Shown: positions 8,091 through 15,321 of the stretch, piece after piece
How positions within the stretch are numbered: the stretch's first letter is position 1
How the letters are laid out: each line of letters begins with the position of its first letter
Source: a virus
DNA length: 21,741 nt
Reading direction: 5' to 3' (one strand)
IMG/VR virus record: IMGVR_UViG_3300025141_008015
Coordinates: 1 to 21,741 of that record
The notes under the pieces: model-generated
Databases searched by the model: none
Seen by the model: only the letters and a program-made list of their open reading frames with translations
Told to the model about the DNA's origin: nothing
Translations under genes and position numbers: made by a program

Positions 8091-9888
8091 CTATGGGAGC
8101 AATAATCATATTTTCCAAGAACTCATCCCTGTCTAAAAAAGGAGCTAAGTCTTCCATCGGTCTTGCCATAAACTGACCATCCTTTGTTTTGTATACGCTT
8201 GCTTTTGGTGCTGTCACATGGTCCTCTGGCAGCATTACTTCACAGATAACAGGTCCGTCCTGTTCCAATAGCCCATCAACATCCCAGAGGTCACTCATTG
8301 TTTCAAAACGCATATAACGAATACCGTAAGCCTCCGCATTCTTTTCTAAACTAGGAAGTGTAAGCCCACTACTTCTCCCGCTTGCAACAAACTTTTTATC
8401 GAAATGAGTTTCTTGTGTATTTCTGATAGACACATACCCATTATTATTTAAGACAAAGAATTTGATTGGAAGGTTTAAGCGTTTAACAACCTCAAGTTCC
8501 TGAATATTCATGATGAAACCACCATCACCATCAATACAAACAGTAGGTTTGTTCCCTGCGGCTATACAACCTCCCATGGCAGCGGCGATCCCAAAACCCA
8601 TTGGACCTAAACCTTCGCTGTTAAACATTCTTTGGCCCTTCTTAATCTTAAAGGCTTGCATTGTAACCTCGCTGCATCCTCCCGAACTTCCTGGAATGAT
8701 TAACGCATCTTCAGGCATGAGGTACGACAGCACCTCTATAAATCCATAGTTACTAATGTTATCATCATCGTCAAAATGCTCCTCAGTAACGACAGGATAT
8801 TTGGCTTGCCAATCTTTACACTTATCTAACCACTCTTTGGAAACAGGTTTGATCTTATGCTTCTGCTTAAGCACCTCTTCAATAAAGTCTTTGCAGTCTG
8901 CAACAATAGGATACTTGATATCCATATCGAGTTTATCAATCTCGGCCTTATCAATATCCACGATAACCTTTGTAGCTTCTCTTGCAAAATACTTATGTTG
9001 ATATGCAGTTTGTCCATGATCTAGCCTCGCCCCTAAACTCAATAGAAAGTCTGAGTTTTGTTGAGAGAAATTAGCTCCCCTTTGTCCTACACCTCCTGGC
9101 CTTCCGACAAATAAAGGATGATTTTCTTCCAAGAAATCAATTGCTTTCCAAGTAAGAAGAACAGGTATTTGTAGGAAATCGCAAAGCTCTTTGAGTTGTG
9201 TGATACTTCCCGATAAACGGACACCGTTACCTGCTAAAATAACAGGTCTCTCAGACCTATTTAAATCTTCGATGAGGTTAGAAACAGAGTCCTTTAAAGA
9301 GACTTCGGGAACCTTAGACCAAGCAGGAGTCTCCTTTTTAGGATTGTATCCTTTTAGCTCTTTTTCCTCGATGTAAGCCGCTTGAACATCCAGAGGAATG
9401 TCTATCCAAACAGGCCCAGGTCTACCATTCTGCGCTAAAAAAACTGCCTTTTCTAAGTGATAGTTGATTGATTTTGGGTCAGTCACGGTGATCGCGTGTT
9501 TAGTGACAGGAGAGGCCAAAGATACCATATCAAGTTCTTGAAACCCAATCTGGCGAGTGCCCCTATCATTTATCATATCCTTCTTTTGGACCTGACCCGA
9601 AATAATAAGCATAGGAGTAGAATCTAACCATGCAGCAGCGACCCCCGTTAACGAGTTTGTTCCTCCTGGGCCAGTAGTAACTAAACATACTCCTAAATTA
9701 TTTGTGTATTGTCCATAAGCATCAGCAGCAATACTACAAGCTTGCTCATGTAGATTACACACATAATTTAAATCACTCTTACCTATAGAATCAACAAGAT
9801 GGATACACCCGCCCCCTGGCAAAAGGAAAATATCTTTTACTCCTTGCTGTTGAATAAAATCAACAACATAGTCCGAAAGTTTTATCAT
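8083..9888 (-). CDS. Thiamine-diphosphate enzyme, acetolactate synthase/YerE-like
   Basis: Protein of 601 residues with the full three-domain pyruvate-oxidase-type architecture. The ThDP-activating Glu48 lies in NLHEQACSIAADAYGQ (45-60), preceded by LLPGGG. TTGPGGTNSLTGVAAAW follows. A central domain has an FAD-type segment, GVGQRGANFSQQNSDFLLS (266-284). The diphosphate/Mg motif spans GDGG (454-457) to NNN (481-483). Homologues are biosynthetic acetolactate synthases and YerE, which adds an acetyl unit from pyruvate to the ketone of a CDP-3,6-dideoxyhexulose to make branched yersiniose. No regulatory small subunit or other isoleucine-valine gene is present and the gene sits in a sugar operon. 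A sugar-modifying or keto-acid-decarboxylating role therefore fits better than amino-acid synthesis. The family is sure, the substrate is not. Confidence 0.88.
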   Translation of the reverse strand: MIKLSDYVVDFIQQQGVKDIFLLPGGGCIHLVDSIGKSDLNYVCNLHEQACSIAADAYGQYTNNLGVCLVTTGPGGTNSLTGVAAAWLDSTPMLIISGQVQKKDMINDRGTRQIGFQELDMVSLASPVTKHAITVTDPKSINYHLEKAVFLAQNGRPGPVWIDIPLDVQAAYIEEKELKGYNPKKETPAWSKVPEVSLKDSVSNLIEDLNRSERPVILAGNGVRLSGSITQLKELCDFLQIPVLLTWKAIDFLEENHPLFVGRPGGVGQRGANFSQQNSDFLLSLGARLDHGQTAYQHKYFAREATKVIVDIDKAEIDKLDMDIKYPIVADCKDFIEEVLKQKHKIKPVSKEWLDKCKDWQAKYPVVTEEHFDDDDNISNYGFIEVLSYLMPEDALIIPGSSGGCSEVTMQAFKIKKGQRMFNSEGLGPMGFGIAAAMGGCIAAGNKPTVCIDGDGGFIMNIQELEVVKRLNLPIKFFVLNNNGYVSIRNTQETHFDKKFVASGRSSGLTLPSLEKNAEAYGIRYMRFETMSDLWDVDGLLEQDGPVICEVMLPEDHVTAPKASVYKTKDGQFMARPMEDLAPFLDRDEFLENMIIAPIDE

Positions 9889-9891
9889 GTA

Positions 9892-10395
9892 CTAACCTTC
9901 GTAAGCTGGACCTCTAACGGGAGATTCCGACAAGGAATCATCACCATCCAAGATGTCAACTAATTCAAGGATAGCAGTCATGTCCCTATTGGGGGGGACC
10001 CTATAACCAAAAAAAGTGTGGAAGCTGCTGGCTCCCTCTTCTCCGTAGGCAAGGGAGTGAGGAATAAAAAGCTTTACCTGATCACCAACCTTCATACTTA
10101 AAAAAGCTTCGTCAAACCCCTCAATGGAATCACCCTTAGTGTAGAGATCATCTTTAGGCGTTTCTTGACCAATTACAAACTCGACAGGACCACCAAAAGG
10201 CTTATCCTCGTAAGTACTGTCGTATTGATCCTCTACATATGCTCCCTTATCGTAATTATACTTTGAGGTAGAGGTTCCTTCTCCGAAGCGAATTTCGTAA
10301 TGTGCCAAAACTCTCTGACCACCTTCAGGAGTTTTCCCGCTCCCCTCCTTAATGGGGAAGACTCGTAACCCGTTTTCTTTTACAATTTCCTGCAT
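9892..10395 (-). CDS. FKBP-type peptidyl-prolyl cis-trans isomerase
   Basis: Protein of 167 residues with an FKBP fold, which catalyses cis-trans isomerisation of prolyl bonds. Visible features are VLAHYEIRF (29-37), DSTYED (59-64), GGPVEFVIGQ (68-77), the core helix IEGFDEAFLSMKVGD (91-105), KLFIPHSLAYGEEGA (108-122), VPPNRDMTAILELVDI (133-148). The N-terminal 28 residues and an acidic tail are extra. There is no signal peptide or lipobox, so it should be cytoplasmic. It follows the NeuB-cupin stop directly (TAAATG) and precedes the ThDP gene by 3 bases, inside the glycan operon. Possible roles are folding of virion or tail proteins or of an operon enzyme. An FKBP in a phage sugar operon is unusual. 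Confidence 0.92.
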   Translation of the reverse strand: MQEIVKENGLRVFPIKEGSGKTPEGGQRVLAHYEIRFGEGTSTSKYNYDKGAYVEDQYDSTYEDKPFGGPVEFVIGQETPKDDLYTKGDSIEGFDEAFLSMKVGDQVKLFIPHSLAYGEEGASSFHTFFGYRVPPNRDMTAILELVDILDGDDSLSESPVRGPAYEG

Positions 10396-11895
10396 TTAAT
10401 TAACCCAATGGCTTACCATTGTTTTCCTATTCTTATTCTTCGAAATAGACTCGTCCGTATAATATGAATCATCTACGAAATGAGTTGTAGAGATTTCCTC
10501 AATAATAGACCCTTTTGGGCCTCCAATAAACTTGTGCCGAACTCCAGGATGGATTGTAACAACTTCGCCTGGAAGCATTGTGCTTACCGTATCATCTAGG
10601 AAAAGTTGAACCTCCCCATATAGAACGACAAAAGTTTCCGTCTTCTGCTCGTGATACTGAGTAGGATGCGCTTGATCTGCCAGGGAAATCAGGAGCTTTT
10701 TGCAGTAGCCTTCGTTAACCACTGTAACCATACACAAACCAGTCTCATAAAAGTTTTCAATCCCGTAGTGGTGAGAAATCTCCAAAGGAGCATTTTTAGG
10801 CACAACGACATTTGAATCTTCTAGGAGAGCATTAACTTTATTTCTAATGGTCAAAATGGCTTGCCTAGTATTAACCTCTTTAACCCCATAGTGAAGTAAC
10901 CCTTCATCTCTAAACATATCAACTTTAGCACTATAACCAACATACTTACTCATATCATTAGCTAAGATCTGATTCTGCTTACACGGAAAAGCGTAATAAA
11001 CATCATCTTTTGTAATTACTTCTCCAGCAGAAATATTTCTATTTAAGAAAACACCTCGCTTAAAAGTTCTAAGATCAGATAGCTCTTTCTCTGTGGCAGC
11101 ATGACGCCCCTCGGCTATACCACAAGCCTTTACTGCCCTAGAGGCATTCTCTAACCACTTATCCATCTGCTCAGGGCTAACTGAGTAAACATTCAAATCA
11201 TACTCCTCAGTTGCGACCCCGATATGCTTCTCAAGAACTTCTGCTCCTATACCAAGGGCAATAGGAACTATATCAAAAGTATTAGGATCCTCATGCGTAG
11301 AATAACCCACCTTAACCCCAGGATATCTATCTTTCAAGAGCTTTAATTGATTAAGTTGCATACTTCCTTCTGAGGTAGGATACTCACCAATACAATGCAT
11401 AATGGTTAGGTCTTTCTTGCGATTCAAAAAGAAGGAAACAACATTATCTATATCCTCTAGGTTAGACCCTGCGGTAGATGCAATAATCGGAACGTCCGTA
11501 GCAGCAATACGATTAAGTAAAGGCCAGTCGGTAAACGAACAACTAGCAACTTTAATAATAGGAAAATTCATAGCCTCCATCGTGTCTATCGACCTCTCAT
11601 CAAAGCCAGTACAAATTGAAACGAAACCTTTTGCTTCCGCTAAATGCTTCAACTCGCTAAAGTCAGACTGGGTCAACTCAGTATCTTTGAACCTCTTTAC
11701 ATACTTAACCTCAGTCCTATTCAGGAAATGGGGGTGAATAAAAGTATCAATGTGTCTCAATTGAAACTTAATTCCGTAATTAAATTCAGGATACTTATCC
11801 TTCACTTTAGCAAACTCTTCGATGATAAGTTTACCGTGCTCCACATCTCCCATGTGGTTGTTTGCCATCTCAAATATAACTAATTTTTTGTCCAT
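10396..11895 (-). CDS. NeuB-family sialic/nonulosonic acid synthase with SAF and C-terminal cupin
   Basis: Fusion protein of 499 residues. Residues about 1-260 are a NeuB barrel that condenses phosphoenolpyruvate with an N-acyl hexosamine. It has FEMANNHMGD (8-17), IKFQL (42-46), IIKVASCSF (113-121) and GYSTHE to LEKHIG (197-226), with His201 and His224 at the metal-binding positions of NeuB. Residues about 277-340 resemble the SAF/antifreeze-like domain. Residues about 385-475 are a cupin with His410, His415, Glu420 and His454 and the end motif PGEVVTIHPGVRHKF; it recalls D-lyxose isomerase-like cupins found in SpsE-type proteins. No sugar-2-epimerase (NeuC) or CMP-transferase (NeuA) is in the window, so the exact nonulosonate is open. 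The ATG overlaps the preceding glycosyltransferase by 16 bases. Confidence 0.9.
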   Translation of the reverse strand: MDKKLVIFEMANNHMGDVEHGKLIIEEFAKVKDKYPEFNYGIKFQLRHIDTFIHPHFLNRTEVKYVKRFKDTELTQSDFSELKHLAEAKGFVSICTGFDERSIDTMEAMNFPIIKVASCSFTDWPLLNRIAATDVPIIASTAGSNLEDIDNVVSFFLNRKKDLTIMHCIGEYPTSEGSMQLNQLKLLKDRYPGVKVGYSTHEDPNTFDIVPIALGIGAEVLEKHIGVATEEYDLNVYSVSPEQMDKWLENASRAVKACGIAEGRHAATEKELSDLRTFKRGVFLNRNISAGEVITKDDVYYAFPCKQNQILANDMSKYVGYSAKVDMFRDEGLLHYGVKEVNTRQAILTIRNKVNALLEDSNVVVPKNAPLEISHHYGIENFYETGLCMVTVVNEGYCKKLLISLADQAHPTQYHEQKTETFVVLYGEVQLFLDDTVSTMLPGEVVTIHPGVRHKFIGGPKGSIIEEISTTHFVDDSYYTDESISKNKNRKTMVSHWVN

Positions 11896-12617
11896 TTATT
11901 CTTCCAGTAATTCCTAATTATCTCATCATAATTAACGCCACTTTCTTGAACCTTCCAAGTGGCCTGACCAGAGTGCCAGCGGTAGTAATATCCTAGGGAT
12001 CCATCTACAGGATGAACATACACTCCTCGATTCGCTAACCCGCACCACATATCATAGTCACCTACTCCTATATCTACAAGATTATTTTCAAAATGTGCCT
12101 CCCTGCACTCACTAAGGATAGACCATATACTTTTGTGATAAAATACTGTGGGATTGGTGACAGGACAAAGTTTCAAAGCCATCTCTTTAAACTCATCTAA
12201 AGACTCATACATATGCCCATGGTAATTAATCTGATTCCCTCTCTCGTCCACCCAGACCATACCGCTCTGTAAACACTTAACCTCTTGGGGGATGGCTTTA
12301 ATTACTTCCATCGCATTTGAAATATACTCTGGATGAACGTAATCATCAGAAGAAATAAAGGTAATGTAATCGCTAGTGCAATTCTCAAAAACATGATTCA
12401 TTGCTTCTCTATACCCATTAGGCTCTACATTGGGTACGCTACGGACTTCAAAACTGCCGTCTTGCCGATCCAATAAATGCTCATAGGTTCCATCAGTGCT
12501 TTCGTTGTCGTAAACTAGTACCTCCAAATTTGTGTACTTCTGAGATAAGACCGAATCTAGGCATTGATCAACATACTTCATTGAATTGTATGTTGGAATA
12601 ACCGCAGTAACTTTCAT
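11880..12617 (-). CDS. Family 2 glycosyltransferase (GT-A fold)
   Basis: Inverting-type glycosyltransferase of 245 residues, probably adding one sugar from a nucleotide donor to a growing glycan. The N-terminus is canonical, with AVIPTYNSMKYVDQCLDSVL, and is followed by VLVYDNESTDGT and the metal-binding FISSDDYVHPEY, where SSDD replaces the more common DxD. A later VGDYDMW carries the acidic residues of the acceptor side. I chose ATG at 12617, not the upstream TTG at 12623. That ATG overlaps the HAD stop as ATGA and has GGAGG 7 bases upstream (12625-12629). The protein then starts MKVTAVIP, as is usual for the family. There is no transmembrane segment, so it acts at the cytoplasmic membrane face or in solution. 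Confidence 0.92.
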   Translation of the reverse strand: MKVTAVIPTYNSMKYVDQCLDSVLSQKYTNLEVLVYDNESTDGTYEHLLDRQDGSFEVRSVPNVEPNGYREAMNHVFENCTSDYITFISSDDYVHPEYISNAMEVIKAIPQEVKCLQSGMVWVDERGNQINYHGHMYESLDEFKEMALKLCPVTNPTVFYHKSIWSILSECREAHFENNLVDIGVGDYDMWCGLANRGVYVHPVDGSLGYYYRWHSGQATWKVQESGVNYDEIIRNYWKNKWTKN

Positions 12618-12907
12618 TTCCAATCCTCCACATTCATAACTCGATCATCAATAAATAAATCAAAGTAAGGCTTATCAAAGATAACGGGAATACCTCCCAC
12701 ACCCCAAGAAGCTAATTGATTTAAAGTTAACTCCTGCCAATCTTTACCAGACAGGCTTCCTCGCGCAGTCCAAAAAGAAACATCATGTCCTTCGGAAACC
12801 AATGCTTTTACTTTTTCTATGTTTTCAAAAATGGGAGTAGATTTAGAATAATCACTCACATCTTGGGTCTTGCAGATTGTGTTATCTATATCAATGTATA
12901 TAATCAT
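12614..12907 (-). CDS. Small HAD-type phosphatase
   Basis: Minimal HAD phosphatase of 97 residues without a cap domain. Motif I is YIDIDNTIC (4-12), with nucleophile Asp6 and acid/base Asp8. Motif II is FWTARG (45-50, Thr47). Motif III is the Lys in FDKPYFD (Lys79). Motif IV is FIDDR (85-89, Asp87/Asp88), so all catalytic positions are kept. Similar short HAD proteins occur in capsule and LPS clusters and in phages and are thought to remove phosphate from sugar or lipid phosphates. Between two glycosyltransferase genes, with ATGA overlaps on both sides, it probably dephosphorylates a sugar phosphate, perhaps the NeuB product, though no substrate is visible in the sequence. Confidence 0.85.
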   Translation of the reverse strand: MIIYIDIDNTICKTQDVSDYSKSTPIFENIEKVKALVSEGHDVSFWTARGSLSGKDWQELTLNQLASWGVGGIPVIFDKPYFDLFIDDRVMNVEDWK

Positions 12908-13803
12908 AACTCTAATAAAGCCTTTACACGATGAACATATGTGTGCTCATCCAAAATAAGCTTCCTATTCTCCTCTTTAATATCCAATAAATCCTCTTTT
13001 AAATACTTCTCTACCAAGGAAACAAAACTGTCCACATCTTCAGCAGTAGGAACCGAAGGAAAAAGATTTATCACCTCGGTCACCGCATCACAAATAAGAA
13101 ATCCTGTTAAGCCTAAAGACTTAAAGGTTCGTTCATTTGAATCCGTACCTAAAACTCTCTGATATTGATCGTGCAAATTCAAAGCGATCTTGCTGTTGTA
13201 AAGAAGATTAGCCTCTTCCTGATCAGAAATCCCTTGATTTATTGCGAGCCCCAGCTTTATATCTAACTTTTTTAATGCATCAAAATGAGAACGCATTATC
13301 TGTCGCTTCTCATTAAATCCATTATCTGCCCAACCACCAACAAAGCACACATCATGCTCAAAGGACTCAGCCTTTTCTGGTTGGTACCCTAAATGGTCAA
13401 AAGCTAAAGGAATATAATTAACCTTCTTCCATTTTGTATGGTATTTATCAGTATTGCCGAAAGCCCACAAACGCACATTATCTAATTCATTTACCTTTTT
13501 AATATACTCTAAGGGACAATGGCATTGGAAGTTGGGGTGAGTGCCCCAAGGATCAGGAAACTCGTTAGGCTGCACATAAAGAAAAGTTTTTTGAGACTCT
13601 TTAATTTTTTGTAGTGCTAGGTCTGAGTTAACATCTCCACCTAATGCCATCACATAGTATTTATTTTTTCTGCCATTGATCTCATCTAAAGAATTATAAT
13701 AAACAACAGAATAACCCAACCGCTCCCAAGCTCGTTTGTATCCTTCGTAGATCCACTTGCCTGCACCAGACCAATGCTTTTTAATAAACACTTTACGCCC
13801 CAT
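12904..13803 (-). CDS. CgeB-like GT-B glycosyltransferase
   Basis: Protein of 299 residues resembling the CgeB/spore-maturation-type GT-B transferases. The N-terminus has FIKKHWSGAGKWIYEGYKRA, a glycine-containing acceptor-side loop. DVCFVGGWADNGFNEKRQ marks the start of the C-terminal domain, and NERTFKSLGLTGFLICD matches the donor-binding helix and strand of the family (Arg and Glu of the NE-RTFK segment, then a small-residue turn). I take the ATG at 13803 and not the TTG one codon upstream, because AGGAG (13811-13815) lies 7 bases before it. It overlaps the second CgeB-like gene by 11 bases. The sugar transferred is unknown. Confidence 0.82.
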   Translation of the reverse strand: MGRKVFIKKHWSGAGKWIYEGYKRAWERLGYSVVYYNSLDEINGRKNKYYVMALGGDVNSDLALQKIKESQKTFLYVQPNEFPDPWGTHPNFQCHCPLEYIKKVNELDNVRLWAFGNTDKYHTKWKKVNYIPLAFDHLGYQPEKAESFEHDVCFVGGWADNGFNEKRQIMRSHFDALKKLDIKLGLAINQGISDQEEANLLYNSKIALNLHDQYQRVLGTDSNERTFKSLGLTGFLICDAVTEVINLFPSVPTAEDVDSFVSLVEKYLKEDLLDIKEENRKLILDEHTYVHRVKALLEL

Positions 13804-14701
13804 CAAAAATCTCCTCTAACATAGAGTTTAATCTAACTTTCGATTCATGCTCTTTTAAAAATCTAGCATGACCCCTCTCAGCAATCTCGCTTGCTTCCTG
13901 TGGATTAGATAATAGATAATTTGCTTTTTCAGTAAACTCTTCAGGAGTAGAGAAAGTAACAATCTCTTTGTCAACCTCAAAAAAGGACTCTACTCCTGGA
14001 TGATACTCTGTAAGCACTACACATTTGGCTGCTGCCAACTCAAACACACGTTGCTTCATCTGAGTCTTTCCTTCTGGGTCATTAGAATTTAAACTTAAAT
14101 TAACGCCAATTTTTGAGCGGCAATAAAAATCAAACAAGTCTTCAATGGATAAATTCTGTCCTATAGTTACAGGATCATCTAAAGCAGAGAAAAACTCGCT
14201 CCTGCTTTGATTCATCCCCCCTACAAAAGAAATATCAATATCCTTCTTAGTCTCAGGATAGTAATCTGAATTTACATGCCAACAGCCTAGAAGGATATTT
14301 TTATATCCAGTATCCTTAAACTTATCAACATAGGAAGGCTCTGGGGTTGAGCAGTGAGTAAAATACCAGCAGATATGTTTAGAGAAATTTTCAAATCTCC
14401 AAGTATCATCACAGAACCAATTAAAGGTTTTTATTTTCCCTTGACGAGTGATCCTCAAAATATCATTCCAAGGTTCGTGTGGGGTTATCCCTGGATTCCC
14501 AGTAAAGCAACAAAAGATTAAATCAGGAGAAAAAGCAGAAACTACTACTCTGAAATCAGGGATAACAGGAGCCACAGTATCATACAAAGAAACGTGATGA
14601 CCTAAAGCTTCTAAAGGTTTTTGTAGATAATGATAACCAGTATCTAACTCTTGCTTACCGTTCCTAAGCAGAGTTTTGTTAGTTACTATAAGTATTCTCA
14701 T
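13793..14701 (-). CDS. CgeB-like GT-B glycosyltransferase (second copy type)
   Basis: Protein of 302 residues, a second member of the CgeB-like group. It starts MRILIVTNKTLLRNGKQELD, continues with FNWFCDDTWRFENF (93-106), then DISFVGGMNQSRSEFF (156-171). The strongest family match is QRVFELAAAKCVVLTEYHPG (217-236), followed by residues 241-272 (FEVDKEIVTFSTPEEF, then YLLSNPQEA) and a C-terminal RGHARFLKEHE helix, the usual tail of these enzymes. It has little direct identity with its neighbour beyond the shared fold, so this is not a recent duplication. It is coupled to the gene before by ATGA and overlaps the gene after by 11 bases. Donor and acceptor are unknown. Confidence 0.85.
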   Translation of the reverse strand: MRILIVTNKTLLRNGKQELDTGYHYLQKPLEALGHHVSLYDTVAPVIPDFRVVVSAFSPDLIFCCFTGNPGITPHEPWNDILRITRQGKIKTFNWFCDDTWRFENFSKHICWYFTHCSTPEPSYVDKFKDTGYKNILLGCWHVNSDYYPETKKDIDISFVGGMNQSRSEFFSALDDPVTIGQNLSIEDLFDFYCRSKIGVNLSLNSNDPEGKTQMKQRVFELAAAKCVVLTEYHPGVESFFEVDKEIVTFSTPEEFTEKANYLLSNPQEASEIAERGHARFLKEHESKVRLNSMLEEIFDGA

Positions 14702-15321
14702 TTTCCCTTACCGTTGACGCCTCCAACCTCTGGGCGAACTAAGTAAATAACCTTCCCAAACCAATCTATTTTATGCCCTGCGGACACACAAGCCTTAATA
14801 TGAAAGAAGTCTGTTAGATTTTGTTCTTCTAGGTTTATTGTATCAAGAAAAGGGATCTTAGAGAATATAGAGGTCCTATAAGTAGGCATCGCTACATTCC
14901 CAGGAACCACCCCCAAATCACCATTTAAACACAAATCAGTAGAGGCATGTACTGTATCTCCTGAGTCCTGATCATAAACTTTTATCCTTCTATCAAAGCG
15001 AACCCCTGCTGCCCATATATCCACAGAAGGATCTTCTTTAAGTTTATCACGAATAATTTTACCAGCACCTACGGCAAACTCATCGTCATCATCTAAAAAG
15101 GTTATGAACTCAGTTTCTGCCATAGCGGCTCCGACATTTGCTGCCATGCCTCCATAAAATCCCCACTGCCTTCCAAGCTTTACAAGCTTAACACCTTGGG
15201 CGCTAACTTTTGCACCATCACTGACTACAATTACGTTAAACCCTTCTCTCTTTGCTGAAAGAATAGCATTCTTTAACGTAGGTCTTCCAATCGTCTTTAT
15301 AATTACAGTAGTATCACTCAT
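14698..15321 (-). CDS. Family 2-like glycosyltransferase (GT-A fold), short
   Basis: Protein of 207 residues with a compact GT-A fold. The first strand is TTVIIKTIGRPTLKNAILSA, followed by VIVVSDGAK and the metal-binding FITFLDDDDEF (72-82). GFYGGMAANVGAAMA (54-68) is the usual helix before the DxD. The C-terminal half (GNVAMPTYRTSIF, LTDFFHIKACVSAGHKIDW) resembles the acceptor region of phage and bacterial GT2 enzymes. It is shorter than most GT2 proteins and has no membrane segment. The ATG overlaps the preceding glycosyltransferase by 8 bases. Donor and acceptor sugars cannot be told from the sequence. Confidence 0.85.
   Translation of the reverse strand: MSDTTVIIKTIGRPTLKNAILSAKREGFNVIVVSDGAKVSAQGVKLVKLGRQWGFYGGMAANVGAAMAETEFITFLDDDDEFAVGAGKIIRDKLKEDPSVDIWAAGVRFDRRIKVYDQDSGDTVHASTDLCLNGDLGVVPGNVAMPTYRTSIFSKIPFLDTINLEEQNLTDFFHIKACVSAGHKIDWFGKVIYLVRPEVGGVNGKGK

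Noticed and set aside
8083-9888. Acetolactate synthase for branched-chain amino acids
   Set aside because: No small regulatory subunit or other isoleucine/valine gene is present and the gene is embedded in a sugar operon, so I gave only the family and the YerE-like option.
11402-11737. Plus-strand open frame of about 111 codons inside the NeuB-cupin gene
   Set aside because: It is antisense to a well-supported enzyme, shows no recognisable domain, and other genes of the window are all on the minus strand. The same holds for the plus-strand frames at 4354-4671 and 17108-17437.
12904-14701. Recent tandem duplication of the two CgeB-like glycosyltransferases
   Set aside because: They share fold-level motifs only; the N-terminal halves and spacing differ, so I see no near-identical stretch.
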